From JAGWRI01 sp963781765 (lineage in GTDB: Bacteria; Gemmatimonadota; Gemmatimonadetes; Gemmatimonadales; Gemmatimonadaceae): 64,000 nt of DNA. The position numbers and the translations under genes are program-made. The stretch's first letter is position 1. Every line of letters begins with the position of its first letter. The DNA lies in the NCBI GenBank assembly GCA_963781765.1, contig CAWAHC010000016.1:248001-312000 (forward strand), written 5' to 3'. The notes under the pieces were generated by a model. That model saw nothing but the letters and a program-made list of their open reading frames with translations, made no database searches and was not told the origin of the DNA. Shown one piece after another: positions 18,959-27,995 of this stretch.

Positions 18959-20260
18959 TCAGAAGCGGCCGCCCAGCCAGAGACCCAGCACCACGGCGGC
19001 AGCCAGGCCCAGGAACCCCGGGGCCACCGCTTTCCGGAATCGCCGCGACCCCAGCGTGAGCGCGAGTCCGAGCTTGAGGACGGTGTTCGACAGGATGCCG
19101 ATGGCGATACCCTGCGCCGCCAGCGCCGCCGTCCCACCGTCGGCCACCGAACGGCACATGGACACGGTGAGCGCATCCACGTCGGTCAGTCCGAGCGCGG
19201 CCGCCGAGGTGAGCACGCCCGCCTTTCCCCAGACCTGCTGCGCCAGCGCCAGCAGCATCATCGCCAACTGAAACGCGATCGCGAGCTGAATGGCAGACCA
19301 GAGGCGGAGCGGGCTCTGACGCTCAGGCTGCGCCTGCGGCGACGCGGCCGGCCACGGATGCCGCAGCGCGGTGGCGATGAGCACCGCGCCCACGACGGCC
19401 GACGGCAACAGATACAGCACCAGTTCGCGGGCCACGTCGAGGTTCAACACCGATGCGGCCGCGAACACGCGCGCCACGAGCACCGTGCAGGCACCGATCA
19501 CGCCCAGGGCCAGTGGGCGGCTCAGGTCGTCGTCGCCCTGGCTCAGCCGCGAGAATTGCAGCGTGACCGCCGTGGACGACACCAGTCCCCCGAGCAGGCC
19601 GGTCACGCCGTACCCGCGATTGGGTCCCACGGCGTGGCGTGCGATGTGCCCGGCAAAGTTCAACCCGGCGAACAACAGCACGATGGCCCACAATGCGCGT
19701 GGACGCACGCCGCCCAACGGTCCGAAGGGCCCGGCGGGGAGCAGCGGGAGCACCACCAGCGCCAACACCGCGAATTGGAGCGTGGCCCGCATCTCGCGTT
19801 CACCGATCTTGCGTACCACCCAGTGCAGCCGCTCCTTCTCGCCAAGTACCAGGAGGACGACCGCCACCGCCCCGGCGGCCAGACCCATCTGTCCGAGACC
19901 GGAGAGCACGCCGAGCGCGAGCACCACGAGGGCGGCGCCCTCCGTGGTGCCGTCGAGATCCGAGTCGGGGCGGCGAACGGCCATGACGTAGGCGACGGCG
20001 ACGAACGCCGAGCCCGCGGCCAGCAGCACGCCCCCTGCCACGGCATAGCTCCACTGGAAGCAGAGCCCCGCGCACCCCCCGAGCAAGCCGAGCAGGAGGA
20101 AGGTGCGCATGCCCGCGAAGCGCGCATGGGGACCCGACGCGTGCCCCGACCACTCCCGCTCCGTCCCGACCGCCAGGCCGATCAGGGCGGCGATGCTCAA
20201 CCGCGCGGCGGCATCCAGGGCCGGCGTCGCGTCCGGAAGCACTCCCACAACTTCGATCAT
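18959..20260 (-). CDS. MgtC/SapB-family membrane protein with DUF4010 domain
   Basis: Integral membrane protein of 433 aa. Residues 15-140 match the MgtC N-terminal domain (AARLSIAALIGLAVGTEREW, RFAGMRTFLLLGLLGG). The rest is a hydrophobic DUF4010 domain with about ten further helices (GLLGGLVSSTAVTLQFSRL, LTDVDALTVSM). MgtC proteins are linked to magnesium and acid stress, but the function of this two-domain form is unsettled. The ATG at 20260 follows GGAGGTGAC; the much longer open frame upstream is not coding. It leads the minus-strand set with the two CYTH-type genes. Confidence 0.88.
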   Translation of the reverse strand: MIEVVGVLPDATPALDAAARLSIAALIGLAVGTEREWSGHASGPHARFAGMRTFLLLGLLGGCAGLCFQWSYAVAGGVLLAAGSAFVAVAYVMAVRRPDSDLDGTTEGAALVVLALGVLSGLGQMGLAAGAVAVVLLVLGEKERLHWVVRKIGEREMRATLQFAVLALVVLPLLPAGPFGPLGGVRPRALWAIVLLFAGLNFAGHIARHAVGPNRGYGVTGLLGGLVSSTAVTLQFSRLSQGDDDLSRPLALGVIGACTVLVARVFAAASVLNLDVARELVLYLLPSAVVGAVLIATALRHPWPAASPQAQPERQSPLRLWSAIQLAIAFQLAMMLLALAQQVWGKAGVLTSAAALGLTDVDALTVSMCRSVADGGTAALAAQGIAIGILSNTVLKLGLALTLGSRRFRKAVAPGFLGLAAAVVLGLWLGGRF

Positions 20261-20297
20261 GTCACCTCCGCGTGCGCTCGGCGAACCGCGTCGCTCG

Positions 20298-20326
20298 ATA
20301 GTAGGAAGCGTCGGCCGCACCGTCCA
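20298..20326 (-). promoter_or_regulatory. Candidate sigma-70 promoter for the MgtC-type gene
   Basis: On the minus strand, TGGACG (-35, 4/6) and TACTAT (-10, 4/6) are separated by 17 nt, with the -10 about 38 nt before the start. It lies in the 274-nt divergent gap with the propeller-amidohydrolase gene. Sequence match only. Confidence 0.4.
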
Positions 20327-20534
20327 TAGGGATTCCCCTGCCGCGGACCCGCCCCCCGGCCCGAAGACGCGCACACGCGATCGCGCCCCCGGTGCTGCCG
20401 GCGCCCGATGAGAACCTTGCCGAGCAGGCCGCCAGGCGGCAGTTTGCTGCACCCGACGCGCCGCCCATCTCCCCTCGACGGCGTTGATCGCCCCCACCCC
20501 TCCTCCCCTGCCCCCTCCACCATCGAGGCGAAGC

Positions 20535-23500
20535 ATGCGTCGTCTCCCACTCCCCCGCATCACGTCCGTCTCCACCGCGCTCGTCGCCTTCCTGCTTGCC
20601 GGGGCCGCGCCGGCCGCCGCGCAGCAGGGTGATACGACGGCCGACTCCAGCGGCGGCCCAGGCTACCATCTGCCCGAGCACCCCACCAAGCCGCTGCGCT
20701 TCACGACCACCGAAGGGACGTGGATGTCGCTCGACGTCTCGAACGACGGCCAGTGGGTGGTGTTCGACCTGCTCGGCGACATCTACAAGATGCCGATCGG
20801 CGGCGGCACGGCCACGCGGCTCACCAGCGGGCAGGCGTTCGACGGGCAGCCCAACTTCTCGCCGGACGGCAAGACGATCGTCTTCGCGAGCGACCGGAGC
20901 GGGTCGGAGAACCTCTGGCTGATGAACGCCGACGGCAGCCATGTACGCGCGCTCACCAAGGAGAACGACCACAGCTTCGTCTCGCCCACCTGGACGCCCG
21001 ACGGCCAGTACGTCGTGGCGTCGCGGTCGAACAGCTTCTCGGGCGGTTCGTACAACGTGTACATGTACTACGTGGGCGGGGGGACGGGACTGCAGCTCAC
21101 GGGCACCGATACGGCCGCGGCCGGCGGGCGCGGGGGCGGGCGCGGCGGCGCCGGGGCGCTCAACAACTTCGTGGGCCCGGCGTTCGGGCCGGACGGCCGC
21201 TACATGTACGTGGCGGCACGCAACGGCGGCGGCGGATACAACCAGACGTCGCTGGGCTGGCAGATCGCGGTGTACGACCGCGAGACCGGGCACACCTACA
21301 TCCGCACCGACGCGCCCGGCTCGGGCATGCGCCCCGAGGTGAGCCCCGACGGCAAGTGGCTGGTGTACGCCACGCGCGAGGACTCGGTCACCTCGCTCCG
21401 CATCCGCGACCTGTCCACGGGTGACGAGCACTGGCTGGTGCACCGCGTACAGCGCGACGACCAGGAATCGCGGTTCACCCGCGACCTCGAGCCGCCCTTC
21501 GCGTTCACACCCGACGGCAAGGCCGTCGTCGTCGCGTATCTCGGGCACTTCTGGCGGGTGGGCGTTCCCGACGGCCAGGCGACGATGATCCCGTTCAGCG
21601 CCGACTACGACGAGATGATCGCCGGCGCGATCAAGGATCAGTACCCGTTCGACGATTCGACGATCACGGTGCACCAGATCCGCGATCTGGCGCCCTCGCC
21701 CGACGGCAAGCGCATGGCATTCACGGCGCTGGACCGTGTGTGGGTGATGGACCTGCCGGGCGGCACGCCGCACCGGCTGGTCGCCTCGAGCACGGTCGGC
21801 GAGTACTCGCCGGCATGGTCGCCCGACGGCCGCTACATCGCCTACGTGACCTGGAGCGACGTCACCGGTGGCGACATCTATCGTGTGCGTGCCGACGGAC
21901 AGGGCGCGCCGCAGAAGCTGACCACACAGCCGGCGTATTACGAGGAACTCGCCTACTCCCCCGACGGCAGCCGCCTGGTGTTCGGCCGCGGTCCTCGCGA
22001 CATGCGACGCGATCGCGACGAACTGGAGCGCCCCAATGCGCAGGCCACGGGGGTGGAACTGGCGTGGATGCCGTCGTCCGGCGGGCCGGCGACGATGATT
22101 GCGCCGCTGGTCAGCTTCGGACAGCCGCACTTCGGGCCCGACACGTCGCGCATCTATCTCTTCCAGGGCGGGCAGCTCACGTCGATGCGTTGGGACGGTA
22201 CCGACATCAAGGACATTCTGCGCGTGGGCGGCGGTGGCCGCCGCGGCGGCGGAGGCGGCGGCGCCAGCAACATGCTGATCTCCCCCGACGGATCGAAGGT
22301 GCTGGTGCAGTCGGGCGTGCAGGCGTACCTGGTGGATGCAGTGCCCATGACGGGCGGCGCCGCACCCGAGGTGACGCTCGCCGGCCAGTCGGCGGTGCCC
22401 GTACACCGGCTGACGACGGTGGGCGGTGAGTTCGCGACGTGGACGGCCGACAGCAGAACCATCTACCTGTCGCTCGCCCACACGCTGTTCACGTACGACG
22501 TCGCGGCGGCCGCCACGGCAATTGCCGATTCCACCGAGCGCGCCGATTCCATCGCTGCCGCCCGCGGCGGCAATGGACGGAGCGGACGCGGCGGGGGCGC
22601 GGGGGGCGCAGGGGGACGGGGCGGCCGAGGAAGCGAGAGCGGAGCCGCCAACAAGCCGGCCTACGAGGCGGCGCAGCACGACGTCGTGATCACCGTGGCC
22701 CGCGACGTGCCGCGAGGGACCGTGGTGCTCCGCGGCGCTCGCATCATCACGATGAAGGGCGACGAGGTGATCGCCAACGGTGACATCGTGGTGACGGACA
22801 ACCGCATCGCCGCGATCGGCGCGCGCGGGCAGGTCGCGATCCCCCGCGGCGCGCGCGTGATCGACGTGTCGGGCAAGACGATCATTCCCGGTTACGTGGA
22901 CATTCACGCGCACATCTGGCCGGCATTCGGCGTGCACCGCTCGCAGCCCTTCGAGTACATGGTGAACCTGGCCTACGGCGTCACCACCACGCGCGACCCG
23001 CAGACCTCGGCCACCGACGTGCTCTCGTACGAGGACATGGTGGCCACCGGGCAGTTCATCGGCCCGCGCATCTACTCCACCGGGCCCGGCGTGTTCGCGG
23101 CGGAGAACATCAAGTCGCTGGCCGACGCGCAGCTCGTCCTGTCGCGCTATTCCAAGTACTACCAGACCAACACGATCAAGCAGTACATGACGGGCGACCG
23201 GCGGGTGCGCCAGTTCGTGGAGATGGCGGCCCGCGAGCAGCATCTGATGCCGACACTCGAGGGCGGTCTCGACTTCAAGAAGAATCTGACCGAAGCGATG
23301 GACGGCTACTCGGGCAGCGAGCATACGCTTCCCATCGCACCGCTGTACAAGGATGTGATCGAACTCTACGCCACCGCAGGCATCACCTGGACGCCGACGC
23401 TCATCGTGCAGTACGGCGGGCCGTGGGCCGAGAACTACTGGTACGAGCACACCGACGTGCTCGACGATCCCAAACTGAACCACTTCACGCCGCGCGACGT

Positions 23501-23945
23501 CGTGGAGAAGAAGGCGTCGCGCCGCCCCGGCTGGTGGGCGCCCTCGCAGTGGTCGTTTCCGCTCTTCGCCGCCCAGGCGGCAAAGGTGGTGGCCGCGGGC
23601 GGGCGCGTCGGGATGGGCAGCCACGGCCAATTGCAGGGGCTCGGCGCCCAGTGGGAGATCTGGAACATCGCCTCGGGCGGTATGCCCCGAATGGATGTGC
23701 TGCGCGTGGCGACGATCTTCGGCGCCGAGGCGATCGGGCTCGAAAAGGAACTCGGCTCGCTGGAACCGGGCAAGCTCGCCGACCTGCAGGTACTCGACAA
23801 GAACCCGCTGGACGACATCAAGAACACGAACACCATCGAGTACGTGATGAAGAACGGCCGCCTCTACGACGGGAACACGCTGAATGAGATCTGGCCGCAG
23901 ACGAAGGCGGCGCCGACGTTGTGGTGGTGGAAGGAGAAGCAGTGA
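20535..23945 (+). CDS. Exported amidohydrolase with N-terminal TolB-like propeller
   Basis: Large exported protein of 1136 aa. A signal peptide (SVSTALVAFLLAGAAPAAAQQ) is followed by WD40/TolB-type PD40 repeats (FSPDGKTIVFASDR, SPDGRYIAYVTW, YSPDGSRLVFGR) to about residue 660. A C-terminal amidohydrolase follows, with the metal HxH in VDIHAHIWPAFG and later GMGSHGQ. It ends with EPGKLADLQVLDKNPLDDI, the small composite domain. Three Gly/Arg-rich inserts interrupt the propeller half, near residues 195-210, 565-580 and 675-705. ATG 20535 has GAGG 6 nt upstream. The substrate is probably a peptide or cyclic amide. Confidence 0.87.
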   Translation: MRRLPLPRITSVSTALVAFLLAGAAPAAAQQGDTTADSSGGPGYHLPEHPTKPLRFTTTEGTWMSLDVSNDGQWVVFDLLGDIYKMPIGGGTATRLTSGQAFDGQPNFSPDGKTIVFASDRSGSENLWLMNADGSHVRALTKENDHSFVSPTWTPDGQYVVASRSNSFSGGSYNVYMYYVGGGTGLQLTGTDTAAAGGRGGGRGGAGALNNFVGPAFGPDGRYMYVAARNGGGGYNQTSLGWQIAVYDRETGHTYIRTDAPGSGMRPEVSPDGKWLVYATREDSVTSLRIRDLSTGDEHWLVHRVQRDDQESRFTRDLEPPFAFTPDGKAVVVAYLGHFWRVGVPDGQATMIPFSADYDEMIAGAIKDQYPFDDSTITVHQIRDLAPSPDGKRMAFTALDRVWVMDLPGGTPHRLVASSTVGEYSPAWSPDGRYIAYVTWSDVTGGDIYRVRADGQGAPQKLTTQPAYYEELAYSPDGSRLVFGRGPRDMRRDRDELERPNAQATGVELAWMPSSGGPATMIAPLVSFGQPHFGPDTSRIYLFQGGQLTSMRWDGTDIKDILRVGGGGRRGGGGGGASNMLISPDGSKVLVQSGVQAYLVDAVPMTGGAAPEVTLAGQSAVPVHRLTTVGGEFATWTADSRTIYLSLAHTLFTYDVAAAATAIADSTERADSIAAARGGNGRSGRGGGAGGAGGRGGRGSESGAANKPAYEAAQHDVVITVARDVPRGTVVLRGARIITMKGDEVIANGDIVVTDNRIAAIGARGQVAIPRGARVIDVSGKTIIPGYVDIHAHIWPAFGVHRSQPFEYMVNLAYGVTTTRDPQTSATDVLSYEDMVATGQFIGPRIYSTGPGVFAAENIKSLADAQLVLSRYSKYYQTNTIKQYMTGDRRVRQFVEMAAREQHLMPTLEGGLDFKKNLTEAMDGYSGSEHTLPIAPLYKDVIELYATAGITWTPTLIVQYGGPWAENYWYEHTDVLDDPKLNHFTPRDVVEKKASRRPGWWAPSQWSFPLFAAQAAKVVAAGGRVGMGSHGQLQGLGAQWEIWNIASGGMPRMDVLRVATIFGAEAIGLEKELGSLEPGKLADLQVLDKNPLDDIKNTNTIEYVMKNGRLYDGNTLNEIWPQTKAAPTLWWWKEKQ

Positions 23946-24020
23946 GGTGGTGAGGCCGTGAGGTGGTAATGCCATGAGGCCGTGAGGCGGTGACCGCTTC
24001 ACGGCCTCATGGCTTCACGG
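23942..24020. repeat. Octamer-periodic inverted repeat (copy 2), probable bidirectional terminator
   Basis: From the stop codon on, the sequence is built of 8-nt units (GTGAGGTG, GTGAGGCC, GTGAGGTG and so on). It then returns as TTCACGGC and CTCATGGC units. The core is a perfect 15-bp stem, GCCATGAGGCCGTGA at 23971-23985 with 23999-24013, and its loop holds another short stem. It separates convergent genes and shares a 12-mer with the repeat at 16701. Confidence 0.65.
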
Positions 24021-24029
24021 CCCCACGCG

Positions 24030-25385
24030 CTACTGATCTTCCAGTCGATACCGCTTCAACTTGTCGTAGAGGGTGCGCAGGCCGATGCCCAACCGCTCGG
24101 CCGCCTCGCGCCGGTTGCCCCCGGTGGCGGCCAGCGCTGCGGCGATAGCGTCGCGCTCCATCGTCGCCAGGGCGCGCGGCCCGTCGGCCGCCGTACCCGC
24201 CGCCAGCGTGGGTTTGGCGGCGCCGGTGCCGTTGGGCAACTCAAGGTCGCTGGCTCCGATCACCGATCCGCCGGCGAGGATGGCCGCCCGTTCCAGCGCG
24301 TTCGCCAGCTCGCGCACGTTGCCGGGCCACTCCGCGTACTGGATGACCCGCTTCGCATCGTCGTCGAGTTCCAGATCGGCCCTGCCCATCTGCGCGCCGA
24401 TGCGGAGCAGCAGATTCTCGGCCAGCGGCAGGATGTCGCGCGGGCGCTCGCGCAGCGGCGGCAGATGGATCGGGAACACCGCCAACCGGTGATACAGGTC
24501 TTCGCGCAGCGCTCCCGAGGCCCGGAGGTCGGCCGGGTCGCGGTTGGTGGCCGCCACCCATCGCACGTCGGACTCGATGGTCCGGGTGCCCCCCACGCGT
24601 TCGAACCGGCGATCCTGAATCACGCGGAGCAGCTTGGCCTGCACCTCAGGCTTCATTTCCCCGATCTCATCCAGGAAGAACGTGCCGCCATCGGCCAGTT
24701 CGATGCGCCCGCGCCGTGACGCCGTGGCGCCGGTGAACGCTCCCTTCTCGTGGCCGAACAACTCGCTCTCGAGCAGCGTCTCGGGGAGCGCAGCGCAGTT
24801 CACGGCAACGAACGGCCCGGTCGCCCGCGCGCTCCACGCATGCAGCGTCCGCGCCGCCACCTCCTTGCCGGTCCCGCTCTCGCCCACGAGCAGCACGCTG
24901 GCGTTGGTCGCCGCCACCTTGCGCAGCGCCTCGACCACCGGCTCCATGGCGGGATCGCCGTACGAGAGCGGCGGCAGGGGTTCCGCCTCGCGTGCCGCGC
25001 GGTCGCGCGCGGCCAGCAGCGTACGCCGCTCCAGCGCGCGTGCCGCCAGCAGCCGCAGTTCGCGCGGACTGCTGATCGGCTTCTCCAGATAGTCGAACGC
25101 GCCGAGCTTCATAGCCTCCACCGCGCTCTCCACCGAACCGTGCGCGGTGAGGAGGATGACCTCCATCTCGGGCTGTTCGGCGCGCGCATGGCGCAGCACG
25201 CCCAACCCGTCGAGCTTCGGCATCCGCAGGTCGGTGATCAGCAGATCGAAGTTCTCGTCCGAGATGCGCCGGACGGCCTCCTGCCCGTCGGCGACGGCGA
25301 CCACCGTGTGGCCCTCGTCCTCCAGCGTCTCGGCCACGAACTCGCGCAGCCCCTGCTCATCGTCGGCCACCAGGATCTTCGCCAT
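24030..25385 (-). CDS. Sigma-54-dependent response regulator (NtrC family)
   Basis: Cytoplasmic enhancer-binding activator of 451 aa. The receiver has phosphoacceptor Asp52 (LLITDLRMP) and switch Lys in YLEKPI. The AAA+ domain has Walker A GESGTGKE at 168-175, the sigma-54-contacting GAFTGA at 215-220 and Walker B FFLDE at 236-240. A Fis-type helix-turn-helix ends the protein (NRREAAERLGIGLRTLYDKL). All motifs needed for sigma-54 activation are intact. It lies 8 nt downstream of the sensor kinase gene. The efflux operon upstream carries a sigma-54-type promoter and is the obvious target. Confidence 0.93.
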   Translation of the reverse strand: MAKILVADDEQGLREFVAETLEDEGHTVVAVADGQEAVRRISDENFDLLITDLRMPKLDGLGVLRHARAEQPEMEVILLTAHGSVESAVEAMKLGAFDYLEKPISSPRELRLLAARALERRTLLAARDRAAREAEPLPPLSYGDPAMEPVVEALRKVAATNASVLLVGESGTGKEVAARTLHAWSARATGPFVAVNCAALPETLLESELFGHEKGAFTGATASRRGRIELADGGTFFLDEIGEMKPEVQAKLLRVIQDRRFERVGGTRTIESDVRWVAATNRDPADLRASGALREDLYHRLAVFPIHLPPLRERPRDILPLAENLLLRIGAQMGRADLELDDDAKRVIQYAEWPGNVRELANALERAAILAGGSVIGASDLELPNGTGAAKPTLAAGTAADGPRALATMERDAIAAALAATGGNRREAAERLGIGLRTLYDKLKRYRLEDQ

Positions 25386-25393
25386 CGCGCGCG

Positions 25394-26650
25394 TCAGCTC
25401 CGCGGCAGCGTGATGCGGAATTCCGCCCCGCCGCCCTCATGGTTCTCGGCGATGATCGCGCCACCGTGCATCTGCGTCACGCGCTGGGCCACCGCCAGTC
25501 CGAGGCCGGTGCCGGTGGTGCGCGTGGTGTAGAACGGCGTGAAGATCTTCTGCTCGTCGCCGGCGGGAATGCCGGTGCCGAAGTCGCGCACCGCGATCTC
25601 GAGCCGGCCGTCGCGCTCGCGCACCGTAACCTCGGGGCGGGTGCCCGGCGCCGTGGCCTGCTGCGCATTCCGGAGCACGTTGGTCAGCGCCTGCCGCATG
25701 CGCGCCGGATCGAACGGCCAACTGGCCGGCGCCGCATCGAGATTCAGCGTGAATGCCTCGGCCCCCACCTCGTCCACGCATGCCGACACCAGCGCCTTCG
25801 GGTCGGCCGGCGTCACGTCGATGGGGCCCGACCGCACGAAATCGAGCAGGTCGGTGGTGAGTGCCTCGAGGCGTTCGGCTTCGTACACCACGCGGTCCGC
25901 CTTGCGCCGCACGGCGTCGTCGCCCCCACGCAACCGCTCGGCCAGCAGCTGCGCGTGTCCCTTGAGCGACGCCAACGGGTTGCGGATCTCGTGGGCCATC
26001 ACGCCCGCCATCTCGCCCAACGCGCTCAGGCGCCGCTGCTCTTCGAGGCGCCGCTCGGCCAGCTCCTGCTGCACCGAGAGCCGCCAGAACACGAACGCGG
26101 CCGCCAGCAGCGCCGCGGCCACGAGCGCCGACAACAGGAGGGTGCTCGTGGAATCGGCGGCCATCTGTTCGGCCACCACCGGTTCGAACTCGACGGCCAG
26201 GAACCGCCGCCGTCCGTGCCGTTCCTCGCCCGCGGGGCCGCGCCCCGAGGGCGCCGCGGCCGTGATCCGGATGCGCGAGCCGACGTCCGCCACCTGGGGC
26301 GGTCCCGGATCGAAGCGCCCCTGCGGCAGCTGCACAGCGCCCAGCGGCTTCCCGGCCTCGGCAATCGGCGTACCGTCGAAGTCGAACACGCCGACGTAGC
26401 GCAGGCCGGCGTCCTCACGCAGCCGGAGTAGCGAGTCGAGTTGCCCGGCGTTGATGGGCGAAGGGAGTTCGCGTACGAGCTGCCGTGCCGACTCGAAGAG
26501 CACGCCGGCCTGGCCGCGATTCAGCGTCGACGCCGCGCGGTTGACGCGCGTACGGCTCGTCCACGCCGTCGCCAGCAGGGCCGCACCCATGGCGAAGGTC
26601 GTGGCCAGCCATCCCCAACGGGCCCACCGGCCCAGGCGAGACGTCCGCAT
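25394..26650 (-). CDS. Membrane sensor histidine kinase paired with the sigma-54 activator
   Basis: Kinase of 418 aa. TM1 is at residues 13-30 and TM2 at 171-189, around a periplasmic region of about 140 aa. A short linker helix leads to HisKA with His220 in MAGVMAHEIRNPLASLKGH. The HATPase domain has N-box ALTNVLRNAQQA, DFGTGIP and GTGLGLAVAQRV. ATG 26650 was chosen because GGGGAG precedes it; the longer frame to 26773 crosses a hairpin. Its gene precedes the regulator gene, as expected for a two-component pair, and follows the efflux genes. Confidence 0.9.
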   Translation of the reverse strand: MRTSRLGRWARWGWLATTFAMGAALLATAWTSRTRVNRAASTLNRGQAGVLFESARQLVRELPSPINAGQLDSLLRLREDAGLRYVGVFDFDGTPIAEAGKPLGAVQLPQGRFDPGPPQVADVGSRIRITAAAPSGRGPAGEERHGRRRFLAVEFEPVVAEQMAADSTSTLLLSALVAAALLAAAFVFWRLSVQQELAERRLEEQRRLSALGEMAGVMAHEIRNPLASLKGHAQLLAERLRGGDDAVRRKADRVVYEAERLEALTTDLLDFVRSGPIDVTPADPKALVSACVDEVGAEAFTLNLDAAPASWPFDPARMRQALTNVLRNAQQATAPGTRPEVTVRERDGRLEIAVRDFGTGIPAGDEQKIFTPFYTTRTTGTGLGLAVAQRVTQMHGGAIIAENHEGGGAEFRITLPRS

Positions 26651-26669
26651 GAACTCCCCATCGGCGCTG

Positions 26670-26691
26670 CCCCGAACGGAGGTGTTCGGGG
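26670..26691. promoter_or_regulatory. Inverted repeat ahead of the sensor kinase gene
   Basis: Perfect 8-bp arms (CCCCGAAC / GTTCGGGG) with a 6-nt loop, 20 nt before the kinase ATG. On the minus strand a TATATT lies just upstream (26702-26707). It could end the efflux transcript, act as an operator or shape the kinase leader. Confidence 0.4.
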
Positions 26692-26776
26692 TCGAAGTGC
26701 GAATATACGACGCCGCGGGAATGGGAGCGACCATCGTGTCCGCCCCGCCGTCGCGTTCCGTGCCACGGTGCACCGG

Positions 26777-27994
26777 CTACTCGTATCGCAGCGCCTGAAT
26801 GGGATCCAGCGCCGCCGCCTTGCGCGCCGGATAGTACCCGAAGAAGATGCCCACCGCCGCCGAGAAGCCGATGGCGATGCCGACCATGGCCGGCTCGATC
26901 GACGTCTGCCACCCCGTCGTGTGCTGCACGATGGCCGAGCCCGCATAGCCGAGGCCGACGCCGATCAGCCCACCGACGATGCTCATCACGATCGCTTCGA
27001 CCAGGAACTGGGTGAGCACGTCGCTTCCCCGCGCCCCGATGGCCATGCGAATCCCGATCTCGCGCGTGCGCTCGGTGACCGACACGAGCATGATGTTCAT
27101 GATGCCGATGCCGCCGACGAGCAGCGAGATGCTGGCGATCGCCGCCAGCAGCAGCGTCATCACATCCGCCGTACCCGAGGCGGCCTGCGCGAGGTCCGTC
27201 TGATTGCGGACCGTGAAGTCGCTCGGATCGTACGACGCCAGCTTGTGCGCGCCGCGCAGGATCTGCGTGATCTCCGCCTCGGCGGCCGGGATCTGTTCCT
27301 TGGTGGCGGTGCTGGCGATGATCTGGGGAATGAACTGGTGCCGCGACATCCGGGTGCGCACCGTGGTGTAGGGCGCGAGGATCACGTCATCCTGGTCGTT
27401 GCCCTCCGCCGTCTGCCCCTTGGGCGCCAGCACGCCGATGATCTTCACCGGCACCCGGTTGATGCGCACCTCCTGTCCCACCGGATCCTGATTGGGCCAC
27501 AGGTTGTTGGCCACCGTCTTGCCGATCACGATCACGCGGGCGTTGGTGTTCACATCCGCGGCGTCGAAGAAGCGCCCCGAGGTCACCTTCCACGCCCGGA
27601 TGTCTGCAAAGTCGGGCGTCACGCCCTGGATGCCGGTGCGCCAGTTGCCGGTACCGCCCACGATGTGCGCGAAGGTGATCACCACCGGCGAGACGTGCTG
27701 CAGCAGCAGCGCCTGCTGCGCCAGCACCTTGTAGTCCTCGATGGTCAACCGGTTGGAACTCCCGGCGCCCTGGCTCACGCCGCCCTGCGTGAGCGCGCCC
27801 GGGGTGACCACGACCATGTTGGTGCCGAGGTTGTCGATGCGCCGCTGGATTTCCGACTTGGCGCCCTGCCCCACAGCGACCATGACGATCACGGCGCCGA
27901 CCCCGATGATGATGCCGAGCATGGTGAGCAAGGTGCGCATCTTGTTCTTCAGGATGCTCTTGCCGGCGATGTTGATGAGTCGAGAGGATTTCAT
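26777..27994 (-). CDS. MacB-like ABC transporter permease
   Basis: Inner-membrane permease of 405 aa. One N-terminal TM (MRTLLTMLGIIIGVGAVIVMVAVG) is followed by a large periplasmic core domain (MacB_PCD) with AEAEITQILRGAHKL. Three C-terminal TMs of the FtsX type follow (LLLAAIASISLLVGGIGIMNIMLVSVTERTREIG). Unlike E. coli MacB, the ATPase is a separate polypeptide. The ATG is 1 nt after the ATPase stop, so translation is coupled. With the adaptor it would form a tripartite pump with an outer-membrane factor encoded elsewhere. Confidence 0.92.
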   Translation of the reverse strand: MKSSRLINIAGKSILKNKMRTLLTMLGIIIGVGAVIVMVAVGQGAKSEIQRRIDNLGTNMVVVTPGALTQGGVSQGAGSSNRLTIEDYKVLAQQALLLQHVSPVVITFAHIVGGTGNWRTGIQGVTPDFADIRAWKVTSGRFFDAADVNTNARVIVIGKTVANNLWPNQDPVGQEVRINRVPVKIIGVLAPKGQTAEGNDQDDVILAPYTTVRTRMSRHQFIPQIIASTATKEQIPAAEAEITQILRGAHKLASYDPSDFTVRNQTDLAQAASGTADVMTLLLAAIASISLLVGGIGIMNIMLVSVTERTREIGIRMAIGARGSDVLTQFLVEAIVMSIVGGLIGVGLGYAGSAIVQHTTGWQTSIEPAMVGIAIGFSAAVGIFFGYYPARKAAALDPIQALRYE

Positions 27995-27995
27995 G

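Noticed and set aside
20425..20450. Sigma-54-like GGCGGCAGTTTGC upstream of the propeller-amidohydrolase gene
   Set aside because: The spacing is GG-N9-GC, one base short of the required N10.
20262..24002. 1246-aa open frame antisense to the propeller-amidohydrolase gene, and similar long antisense frames at 4187-6280, 13697-16537 and 31396-34260
   Set aside because: They are His/Arg/Pro-rich, show no domain motifs and mirror well-supported genes; GC-rich third positions remove stops on the opposite strand.
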